DNA from: Solobacterium sp.
GTDB lineage: Bacteria; Bacillota_I; Bacilli_A; Erysipelotrichales; Erysipelotrichaceae
Reading direction: 5' to 3'
Assembly (NCBI GenBank): GCA_017510405.1
Contig: JAFWNG010000021.1
Span: forward strand, 1-64,000
DNA length: 64,000 bases
Made by a program: the position numbers and the translations under genes. This document shows, piece by piece, positions 54,636 through 61,482 of this stretch; within the stretch, counting starts at the first letter, position 1; each line of letters opens with the position of its first letter. The notes below the pieces were generated by a model. It was not told the origin of the DNA and made no database searches. It worked only from the letters and a program-made list of their open reading frames with translations.

Positions 54636-55364
54636 ATGTATACATTAAAACTTGGCAGCTGCAGTATTACGCTCTCATTTTTGTATCCGAAAACGCATTT
54701 ATTGTTTGATGACCTGAATCAGACAGATACCATCGTTTTTCCTGATATCTATCTTGATCCGGATTATCTGCTGCGCAACAGATGGCTTGTGGATGGAGAA
54801 GTTCCTGAAGAAACGCTTGAATTCCATTGTCTGATGCTTGCATGTGGTAATTACATCCTTCAATATGATCACGCTCTGTTTCATGGTGCGTGCTTTCTCT
54901 GGAAAGACAAAGCATGGATCTTTACAGCTCCCAGCGGCACCGGAAAAACGACACAGCTGCGCAACTGGATCAGAATGTGGCGTAAAGAGATAAAGATACT
55001 CAACGGTGACAAGCCTGTCATAGAGTGCAGGAAGGATGGGAGCGTCATCGCCTCTTCTTCACCCTGGAAAGGAAAAGAGAATATAGGTAAACCAGGGCTG
55101 TCTGCTCCTCTGGGCGGCATTATTCTTCTATCTCAGGGAAAGACAAATAAGATCAGCAGAATGACAGCCCAGGATAGCGTCATGCCCTTGATCACAGAGT
55201 TTGTCGCCATGCCAGAAACGGATGAGCAGCTGATCCATCAGGGTAACATTCTGAATAAAATGCTGGATGTTACACCTGTCTGGAAACTGGTGAATACTGG
55301 TGATAAGGAATCGGCTATTCTTACGAAAAAGATACTGGAAGAGTATCTGGAGAATGTGTCATGA
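54636..55364 (+). CDS. HPr-kinase-like ATPase (copy 1)
   Basis: A 242-residue protein related to the C-terminal domain of HPr kinase, as in the serine kinases of some lasso-peptide clusters. The P-loop is TAPSGTGKTTQ; the following LNGDKPVIE replaces the HprK acidic motif, and SSSPWKGKENIG with APLGGIILLSQ completes the family pattern. The start is the ATG at 54636 because it aligns with copy 2, although its ribosome binding site is weak. It ends in an ATGA overlap with the first PqqD gene. It probably phosphorylates a Ser/Thr of a peptide or protein bound by PqqD. Confidence 0.8.
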   Translation: MYTLKLGSCSITLSFLYPKTHLLFDDLNQTDTIVFPDIYLDPDYLLRNRWLVDGEVPEETLEFHCLMLACGNYILQYDHALFHGACFLWKDKAWIFTAPSGTGKTTQLRNWIRMWRKEIKILNGDKPVIECRKDGSVIASSSPWKGKENIGKPGLSAPLGGIILLSQGKTNKISRMTAQDSVMPLITEFVAMPETDEQLIHQGNILNKMLDVTPVWKLVNTGDKESAILTKKILEEYLENVS

Positions 55365-55636
55365 ACTATAAAGCAAGAGAAGGTATCGTTCTTCTTGAGA
55401 TACAGGGAGTATTCATTCTCGCAGCCACTGCAGAAGCGAGAGAACACTGCAGATTTGTCAGGAAGATCAATGAGACCGGTGCGTTCATATGGAAACAGAT
55501 CTCGAAAGCAATGTCTGTCAGGGAGATCGAAGACGCAGTGAGGAACCAGTTCAGTATCGATGATGAAATCAATATAAAGACAGATATCGAGAACTATATC
55601 TCCTGTCTTATTGAACAGGGCTATCTCATATCCTGA
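55361..55636 (+). CDS. PqqD-family protein (RiPP recognition element), first of copy 1
   Basis: A 91-residue PqqD-like winged-helix protein: GIVLLEIQGVFILAATAEAREHC (three strands), INETGAFIWKQISKAMSVREIEDAV (helices) and a C-terminal pair with YISCLIEQGYL. Such proteins bind leader peptides and hand them to tailoring enzymes. It overlaps the kinase gene by 4 bases, so they are made together. Confidence 0.87.
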   Translation: MNYKAREGIVLLEIQGVFILAATAEAREHCRFVRKINETGAFIWKQISKAMSVREIEDAVRNQFSIDDEINIKTDIENYISCLIEQGYLIS

Positions 55637-55647
55637 GGATCTATATC

Positions 55648-55929
55648 ATGAATCAGTATTATGAAACGTTACCAGGTATCGTATTGACTTTATCCTGTCA
55701 AGAATACTATCTGATAACGTCTAAAGAACGAATGAGGATCAGTGAAGCAGGTGCTTTTTACTGGTCTTGTATACAGAATGGCATGTCCGTTGAGGAGATG
55801 CACAAAGCAGTGATGGAAGAATTCGAGATATCTGATTCGGAAGAAGCTGAAAAGGATCTGCAGTTCTTTGTAAAACTGCTTCTTGTAAAGAACCTGATCA
55901 GAGAAAGCAGGAAAAAGGTAGATGAATAA
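55648..55929 (+). CDS. Second PqqD-family protein of copy 1
   Basis: A 93-residue PqqD-like protein: LPGIVLTLSCQEYYLITSKE, ISEAGAFYWSCIQNGMSVEEMHKAV and KDLQFFVKLLLVKNLI follow the same layout as its neighbour but with low identity. Copy 2 has only one PqqD, so the second either recognises another substrate or serves the fused glycosyltransferase. It overlaps the next gene by 8 bases. Confidence 0.82.
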   Translation: MNQYYETLPGIVLTLSCQEYYLITSKERMRISEAGAFYWSCIQNGMSVEEMHKAVMEEFEISDSEEAEKDLQFFVKLLLVKNLIRESRKKVDE

Positions 55930-58030
55930 AGCAGAAGAACAGTTTCTCAGAGTATTCCGATGTGCTTTGAATGATCTGCCGCCTGATTCTGTAAAAGACA
56001 TATCCGACAATGAGTGGCCGGCAGTTCTGCGGTTGGCAGATATTCACCGTGTATTCCCGATGATCTTCGAATATTGCTGTGCGCTGCAGGAAAGCAGTCA
56101 TTCGGAAAACAAGGTCTTTCAGAAAAGAAAGCTGAAAGCGGTCAAACTGACCTGTGATCAGGCACAGATGACGGCAGAGTTTCTTGCTTTGTACCGATTC
56201 CTGCTGCGCAAGGGACTTGCGCCTGTCGTGATGAAAGGGATAATCTGCAGGAATCTCTATCCGGAACCTGAGAGAAGATCCTCTTCCGATGAAGACCTTC
56301 TGATCCGACCGGAACAGTTTCATCAGTATCAGGAGGCTTTTCGGGAATATGGTCTCAAACCGGCACTGGAGAACACCGATGAAGAGAAAGCCCATGAAGT
56401 AGCGTACTGCAACAGTAAAGTCTACATAGAACTGCATAAGAGTCCCTTCCCACCGGGATCAGAGGTATTCGGTGACCTGAATCACTATTTTAAAGACGCA
56501 GACGCACATAAAATCACTGAGATGATATACTCGGTACCTGTACGCACAATGGAATATACCGAGCATCTGTTCTATCAGATCTGCCATGCATATAAACATT
56601 TTCTGAACTGCGGGATCGGTATACGGATCGCCAGTGATATCACCTTGTATTCGATCACCTATTACGACAGGATCGACTGGGAACGTATTCTGGAACAGTG
56701 CCGTGAAGTCAAAGCGTATGAGTTTATCCGGGCATTGTATAAGATCGGAAACGTATATCTGTTTCCGGAGACCTTCCCGCAGGAGCTATCCTTAACATTA
56801 AATCTGAATGATGTGGAAGAAGAGTCGATTCTGGAAGATATATTACAGGGAGGCCTGTACGGCACTTCCAGTGAAGACAGGCTGCACAGCAGTAATATCA
56901 CACTGAACGCAGCGGCGACAGATAAGCGCGGGAAAGAAAAAAACGCGGTAATTTCTGCACTGTTTCCTGCGTTCAGCAGTATGAAACACCGTTATCCTTA
57001 TCTGGAGAAGTATCCGATTCTTCTGCCGTTCACCTGGATCCACAGGCTGTTTTCTTACCTGAAGAACAACCGCTCAGGAAGCGGAAGTGCATCAGAAGCA
57101 ATGCGAATCGGAAATGAACGCGTACTTTTGATGAAGAAGTATCAGATGATTGAAGAAAAAGAAAAAGCCGGATTCTTCAAACGCCTGTATCAGAAATCCC
57201 ATCGATCCGCTTTTGCGCCGGTTTTCAGCGTATTATTCATGATCATAAGCAATATAGAGTACTATTTGCTTAATATTTACTGGTCATTTAAAGGGTACGG
57301 GATGCCTTCTGAGAAAGAACAGAAACTGGTCGCAGATAACGTGACATTCGTGTTCAAATCCTTTGAACGGCAGAAGATGGCTCTTGGATTATGCAAATGC
57401 ATATCCCGCTTTTATCCGGGAGTACAGATCCTCGCTGCAGATGACAGCAGTGTCCCGTTTGAATGCATGTTGGACAATGTACAGGTGATCCATCTGCCAT
57501 TCCGCAGCGGATTGAGCGCAGGCCTCAAAGCGGCACTTGAAGAAGTTAAAACGCCGTATCTGGTCCGTATGGATGACGACGAACTTTTAACGAAACGGTC
57601 CAATATCCACAAAGAACTCGCTTATCTGATGAACCATCCAGAGATCGATCTGATCGGACTGGGATTCACGACAGCGATCCGATGCAGGAACGCAAGGAAA
57701 AGCTTTGATGAGTATTACAAACAGACGATGCCTGCGCAAAGAAATGTGATCCCGCACGGAACAGTACTGGATGACACGCATATCGTATTTGAAAAGACTG
57801 CCAATATATACGTGGCAAGAACAGAAAAGATACGGGAAGTCGGATTTGATGAGAATATCAAAGTAATCGATCATCACGATTTCTTCACCCGAGCACAGGG
57901 AATCATCACTTCTGCCGGAGCACTGGATACGGTGGTGTTTCACAGACACAATCCCTATGACCGTCACTACAACAAATACCGTTCAGATTATCTGGACGAT
58001 CTGATCTATCTGAGAAACAGGAAGAAATAG
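55922..58030 (+). CDS. PF14907-type nucleotidyltransferase fused to a family-2 glycosyltransferase (copy 1)
   Basis: A 702-residue two-domain protein. Residues 1-405 form a nucleotidyltransferase-fold protein (NTP_transf_5): VMKGIICRNLYPEPERRSSSDEDLLI carries the GS-like loop and metal-binding D-x-D. Residues about 455-700 resemble a GT-A glycosyltransferase (NVTFVFKSFERQKMALGLCKCI, IQILAADDSS-like strand, LVRMDDDELLTKRS with D-x-D). In lasso-peptide clusters related nucleotidyltransferases add sugar to a phosphorylated residue. The copy 2 homologue has only the first domain. It overlaps the second PqqD gene by 8 bases and is followed by a small membrane-protein gene. Confidence 0.82.
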   Translation: MNKAEEQFLRVFRCALNDLPPDSVKDISDNEWPAVLRLADIHRVFPMIFEYCCALQESSHSENKVFQKRKLKAVKLTCDQAQMTAEFLALYRFLLRKGLAPVVMKGIICRNLYPEPERRSSSDEDLLIRPEQFHQYQEAFREYGLKPALENTDEEKAHEVAYCNSKVYIELHKSPFPPGSEVFGDLNHYFKDADAHKITEMIYSVPVRTMEYTEHLFYQICHAYKHFLNCGIGIRIASDITLYSITYYDRIDWERILEQCREVKAYEFIRALYKIGNVYLFPETFPQELSLTLNLNDVEEESILEDILQGGLYGTSSEDRLHSSNITLNAAATDKRGKEKNAVISALFPAFSSMKHRYPYLEKYPILLPFTWIHRLFSYLKNNRSGSGSASEAMRIGNERVLLMKKYQMIEEKEKAGFFKRLYQKSHRSAFAPVFSVLFMIISNIEYYLLNIYWSFKGYGMPSEKEQKLVADNVTFVFKSFERQKMALGLCKCISRFYPGVQILAADDSSVPFECMLDNVQVIHLPFRSGLSAGLKAALEEVKTPYLVRMDDDELLTKRSNIHKELAYLMNHPEIDLIGLGFTTAIRCRNARKSFDEYYKQTMPAQRNVIPHGTVLDDTHIVFEKTANIYVARTEKIREVGFDENIKVIDHHDFFTRAQGIITSAGALDTVVFHRHNPYDRHYNKYRSDYLDDLIYLRNRKK

Positions 58031-58040
58031 GAGGTTTCTG

Positions 58041-58250
58041 ATGAAGAGAAGAAGACTTAAGAAATCAGCGCTTATCACGATCATAGCAGCGGTCGTTTTA
58101 CTGGCTGTGATCATTTTTGCATGGCCGAAGAAGAACAATAACGACGGAGCCGCTTCCGGGGAATACACCGGTGAGACGACAGGTGTCATCGAGGACGGCG
58201 GTGATCTTGAGATCCTTGTCCCGGAAGATGAGGAAACATTTGGAGAATAG
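58041..58250 (+). CDS. Small single-TM protein with acidic tail (copy 1)
   Basis: A 69-residue protein: basic start MKRRRLKK, one transmembrane segment (about 10-28), then a short Gly/Asn linker and an acidic end with GVIEDGGDLEILVPEDEETFGE. AGGAGG precedes the ATG. The 65-residue counterpart at 59933-60130 shares RRLKK, AASG, GVIE and (I/L)VPED. Because it is kept in both copies it may anchor or act as a substrate of the modification enzymes. No known family. Confidence 0.72.
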   Translation: MKRRRLKKSALITIIAAVVLLAVIIFAWPKKNNNDGAASGEYTGETTGVIEDGGDLEILVPEDEETFGE

Positions 58251-58301
58251 TATTTGAGTATATTCTGAAAAACACATCTTAGAAACAGGCTGTCTTAAAG
58301 G

Positions 58302-58349
58302 AAAAAAAGTACCCGGATTTGCAGCGTAACAGCTCCAGGTGCTTTTTTT
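58302..58349. terminator. Terminator at the end of copy 1
   Basis: AGTACCCGGA pairs with TCCAGGTGCT (one mismatch, one G-U) and a smaller inner helix; seven A precede and seven T follow, so it could act on both strands. Confidence 0.72.
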
Positions 58350-58367
58350 GCTAATTTCGGATAAACG

Positions 58368-58680
58368 GAACGGCAGTTCCGCTTGAACGGTACACCGTTC
58401 CGCCTCAGCGGAACACACTAAATCGTTACAAGCAAAGACTATGCCGAGAAAATTCTTGCCAATGAGTATCCCTCAAATAAACTGAAAGCTGTTGCGCCTA
58501 AAGGCTTGAAAAAGCCTTTATATTCGTCTTTATGGGAGCTTGAGGGATAGAGGCTCGTTGGCAAGAAGGAATTGGAATAGCTTTGCTGTTAATTGTTCCG
58601 TTAATCCGGAATTGTGTTCCGATCTTCCGGAAACTCTGTACCGTTCTTATCGGAATCAACGTACCGTTGAAGCGGATTTT
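58368..58680. repeat. Long imperfect palindrome at the axis between the two mirrored clusters
   Basis: Matching arms flank a centre near 58509. Pairs seen include AAAGGCTT/AAGCCTTT (58500-58507, 58512-58519), CCCTCAA/TTGAGGG (58470-58476, 58540-58546), TTCTTGCCAA/TTGGCAAGAA (58453-58462, 58558-58567), AGCAAAG/CTTTGCT (58431-58437, 58581-58587), CGGAACAC/GTGTTCCG (58409-58416, 58614-58621) and GAACGGTACA/TGTACCGTTC (58385-58394, 58637-58646). The total arm length is about 150 bases with small gaps. No gene is seen in 58251-58711. Confidence 0.75.
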
Positions 58681-58711
58681 GCATTTTTTAATAGATGTGA
58701 CAATAATGTCG

Positions 58712-59923
58712 TTATTCCTGAATAATGCCGTATTCCTTCAGCATCCTGATCCTTTCTCTGCCGATTTCCAGAGTCTTTGCCGCATCTACATTACTGCTGC
58801 TCTGGAAAGCATAGCGATAAATACGCTGTACCCAGGCAGCCGGCAATAGATAAGGATTCTTCTTCAGATAAGGATATGACTTTTTCATGTACCCTAATGA
58901 AGGGAACACTGACTTCATAATGCCGTTTGTTTTCCGGCCTTCTTTATCGGCAGAAATGGCTTTCAGAGTCATTGTTGAACTGTGGAGCCGGTTCTCATCA
59001 TTTGCTCCGTAAACACCGCCGGAAAGAATGTCCAGCAATAACGGTTCCTCATTTACGGATTTCGCCGTAAAGGATATGTTAACAGACTGCATACCAAGGT
59101 ATTTCTCACAAATCAGCAGAATCGCCTGCACAAACTGATCCAGATGATACTGTTTACAGACTTCCGTTACTCTATCCCAGTCTATCTGCTCTCTGTAACT
59201 ATCAATAAACAGAGCAATATCACATATCTGCCGTATGCCGATACCGCTGTAAATCACATGCTTATACGCGTGTGCCAGCATGTAGAGGAAATGATCCGTA
59301 TATCCCAGAGTACGGAAAGCTGTTCCATAGACTAAGATAGTGGCAGGCTCTTCTGGTCTGTCAAAGATCTCGTTCAGATATCCGTAGGACTGATCGTAAG
59401 GAGGAAATAAATGCTTATGTACCTCTATATATAGATGGGAGTCAGAATTCTGATATGAGATTTCATATTCTTTTTCCAGTGAAATATCCGGATCTGTCAA
59501 ATGAAAACCATGGTCAATCAAAAAGGAATGACAGGCATAGATTTCATGCGGCCTGATCAATAAGTCTTCATCCGCAGAAGACCGTAATTCCGGTTCCGGA
59601 TAGAGGTTTCTGCAGATTATTCCCTTTAAAACCAGAGGGGAAAGACCATGTTCAAGCATTTTCTCATACAGCAGGAGAAAAGAAGCGGATTTCTCCGCTT
59701 GCTGAATTGTACGCTTCACCGCTCTGTTTTTGAATTTCTCCGCCAATTCCGGATATGTTTGATACACACCATTCAATACAAGCGGAAGAATCATGTGACC
59801 TGAAGACATATATATGATTTTGTTTATATATTCTTTCAGGAACTCTTCGGATTCTCTGATCGGTCTGTTATGTATGATCTGACACAGCAGACTCAAAAGA
59901 AGTTTCTGATCAACGGCAAGCAT
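58712..59923 (-). CDS. PF14907-type nucleotidyltransferase (copy 2)
   Basis: A 403-residue nucleotidyltransferase-fold protein homologous over its whole length to the first domain of the fused protein at 55922. The same active-site block is present: VLKGIICRNLYPEPELRSSADEDLLI. It also shares GILSGGVYGANDENRLHSSTMTL-like and SYPYLKKNPYLLPAAWVQRIYRY blocks. The glycosyltransferase domain is absent and the protein ends soon after RIRMLKEYGI. Last gene of the minus-strand copy, 9 bases downstream of the small TM protein. Confidence 0.8.
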   Translation of the reverse strand: MLAVDQKLLLSLLCQIIHNRPIRESEEFLKEYINKIIYMSSGHMILPLVLNGVYQTYPELAEKFKNRAVKRTIQQAEKSASFLLLYEKMLEHGLSPLVLKGIICRNLYPEPELRSSADEDLLIRPHEIYACHSFLIDHGFHLTDPDISLEKEYEISYQNSDSHLYIEVHKHLFPPYDQSYGYLNEIFDRPEEPATILVYGTAFRTLGYTDHFLYMLAHAYKHVIYSGIGIRQICDIALFIDSYREQIDWDRVTEVCKQYHLDQFVQAILLICEKYLGMQSVNISFTAKSVNEEPLLLDILSGGVYGANDENRLHSSTMTLKAISADKEGRKTNGIMKSVFPSLGYMKKSYPYLKKNPYLLPAAWVQRIYRYAFQSSSNVDAAKTLEIGRERIRMLKEYGIIQE

Positions 59924-59932
59924 TTGATCTGC

Positions 59933-60130
59933 TTAGAATCCTTCCGATTCCATATCTTCCGGTACAATAATTTCTATAACTCCCTGGTTCTCAATAGCAG
60001 ATCCGCTGCTTCCCGAAGCGGCTTTTTCCTCTTTATTGTTGAATAGTAATTTGCTTCCGGCAAATACGCAAAGCAGAATTACCGCAATCAGGACGATCCA
60101 GACCTGTTTTTTTAGTCTTCTGTGTTTCAT
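59933..60130 (-). CDS. Small single-TM protein with acidic tail (copy 2)
   Basis: A 65-residue protein: MKHRRLKK, one transmembrane segment (about 10-28), AASGSSGSA linker and GVIEIIVPEDMESEGF. It matches the protein at 58041-58250. Its ATG shares a base with the PqqD stop (TAATG), so the two are translationally coupled. In this copy it precedes the nucleotidyltransferase gene instead of following it. Confidence 0.72.
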   Translation of the reverse strand: MKHRRLKKQVWIVLIAVILLCVFAGSKLLFNNKEEKAASGSSGSAIENQGVIEIIVPEDMESEGF

Positions 60131-60417
60131 TATTCAGTATCCTCCTCATACAGCAAATATCCATTCACATGAAGTATTTCCAAGTAATCACTAATGGTTT
60201 TCTCAATATTGATATCAGCGGGAATGTCAAAACTCTGTTTCAGCTCCTCCGCAATTTCAGGAATCGACTGATTATCTGTCAGGCATTCCCATATAAGAGC
60301 TCCGGTATCATTCAGTATCTTTGTATACGGGCAAAACTGTCGTGCTTCATATGCAGCTACAAGAATGTATTCGCCGCATATTTTTGTCAGGACGATGCCG
60401 GGTCTGACTTTTATCAT
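60130..60417 (-). CDS. PqqD-family protein (RiPP recognition element), copy 2
   Basis: A 95-residue PqqD-like protein: RPGIVLTKICGEYILVAAYEAR, LNDTGALIWECLTDNQSIPEIAEEL and YLEILHVNGYLLYEEDTE. It is closest in layout to the first PqqD of copy 1 (R-x-GIVL...ILVAA-x-EAR). It overlaps the kinase gene by 4 bases (ATGA), as in copy 1. Confidence 0.86.
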   Translation of the reverse strand: MIKVRPGIVLTKICGEYILVAAYEARQFCPYTKILNDTGALIWECLTDNQSIPEIAEELKQSFDIPADINIEKTISDYLEILHVNGYLLYEEDTE

Positions 60418-61166
60418 TCGTTAACCTCCAGAGCCAAATAATCCTCGATTGTCTGACGCAGAACCATTGTGGATTCCACAGTGCCGGTGTTTGAAAATAC
60501 CCAGATTGGCACCTCAGCAACGATCCGCTGAATCATATCGGAAAGAATCCTGATCTCCTCTTTAGATTCCGGAATAGCCATAAACTGGCTAAACAGAGTA
60601 AGAATACTTTCTTTTTTATCCGCAAACCGTATAGAATTGCTTTTATCCTGATTCAGGATAATTATTCCGCCAAGTTCTGCAGACACAGCATTACCCATTT
60701 TTTCTTTTCCGTTCCATGGAGAGGGGCAAACCTGTATACTTCTGCCGTGATCCATAGCCAGCACCGGCATATCCCCGGAGATTACAATGATCTCATTCGG
60801 ATGAAGTTGTACCCAGTTCATGTACTGGGTTGTTTTTCCTGTGCCGCTGGGAGCGGTCAGCAGCCATGCTTTTCCTCGAAAAATAAACGAAACAGCGTGA
60901 AAGATACTGCATTGGTAGCGGAGCAGATGTCCAGCCGTATATGGAATCAGTTCTTTATACTCGATATATCCTTTTTTCGTACCTTCTGGATATAGAGCGG
61001 CGCGTCCCGCAATTATTTCTTCCGGCAGCAGAATCTCCTCACTGGTTTCTTCACATTGCTGCGCAAAACTCCCAAAATAACGATATGTGTACGGAATACG
61101 GAACCTGTACACAACAGGATAGCCTGCATATATTGCCTTATATGTATTCGCTAATTCTCTTGTCAT
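60414..61166 (-). CDS. HPr-kinase-like ATPase (copy 2)
   Basis: A 250-residue homologue of the kinase at 54636. P-loop TAPSGTGKTTQYMNW, then VISGDMPVLAM, CPSPWNGKEKMG and AELGGIIILNQDKSN; the order and spacing equal those of copy 1. It is cytosolic. The gene follows the peptide gene after a strong hairpin and is coupled to PqqD. Confidence 0.8.
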   Translation of the reverse strand: MTRELANTYKAIYAGYPVVYRFRIPYTYRYFGSFAQQCEETSEEILLPEEIIAGRAALYPEGTKKGYIEYKELIPYTAGHLLRYQCSIFHAVSFIFRGKAWLLTAPSGTGKTTQYMNWVQLHPNEIIVISGDMPVLAMDHGRSIQVCPSPWNGKEKMGNAVSAELGGIIILNQDKSNSIRFADKKESILTLFSQFMAIPESKEEIRILSDMIQRIVAEVPIWVFSNTGTVESTMVLRQTIEDYLALEVNE

Positions 61167-61172
61167 CTTCTG

Positions 61173-61209
61173 TAAAAAAGTAATTGCGCAGACTAACTGC
61201 GCAATTACT
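61173..61209 (-). terminator. Terminator/attenuator between precursor and kinase (copy 2)
   Basis: On the minus strand AGTAATTGCGCAG pairs perfectly with CTGCGCAATTACT (13 bp, 5-base loop), followed by six T, 17 bases past the peptide stop and 7 bases before the kinase ATG. It mirrors 54559-54600. Confidence 0.88.
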
Positions 61210-61225
61210 CCACGACATTTAGTAA

Positions 61226-61474
61226 TCAGGGCTGTGGTTTTTCGTCGAATTCGATCAGATCATACCAACCTTCACCGCTCATGTATTCGACATAATCATT
61301 CCAATCAGCTTCAGTTGCAGCTGAATAATCAACTCCGTTATCCATGCACCAGTCCATGAAGGAAGGCCACCACTGTTCCTCACCACCCTGACCGGATCCA
61401 GGTCCTTCAACATCGCCAGGTCCTAGTGAAATTCCATCGAAGAATATAATGGGATTATTCCAATTCTTTTTCAT
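61226..61474 (-). CDS. Acidic 82-residue peptide, candidate RiPP precursor (copy 2)
   Basis: The product begins MKKNWNNPIIFFDG, a WxxPxI variant of the YxxPxL leader motif, followed by a Gly/Pro-rich region, Trp-rich segment with a single cysteine (WWPSFMDWCMDNG) and the end FDEKPQP. It is strongly acidic (about 17 Asp/Glu). AGGAGG precedes the ATG, 8 bases after the VWA gene stop. Comparison with the copy 1 peptide: similar length, N-terminal motif, one Cys, terminal PxP, but otherwise diverged, as precursors often are. Confidence 0.65.
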   Translation of the reverse strand: MKKNWNNPIIFFDGISLGPGDVEGPGSGQGGEEQWWPSFMDWCMDNGVDYSAATEADWNDYVEYMSGEGWYDLIEFDEKPQP

Positions 61475-61482
61475 GATTCCTC

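Noticed and set aside
58423-58549. Apparent coding remnant (frame KDYAEKILANEYPSNK...) in the gap between the clusters
   Set aside because: It lies inside the long palindrome, has no start codon or ribosome binding site, and the similarity of both arms explains the sequence better than a gene fragment.
58368-58680. Integron attC site or group II intron domain
   Set aside because: The palindrome lacks the R/L box pattern of attC, no integron integrase is present, and there is no domain V-like motif or reverse transcriptase.
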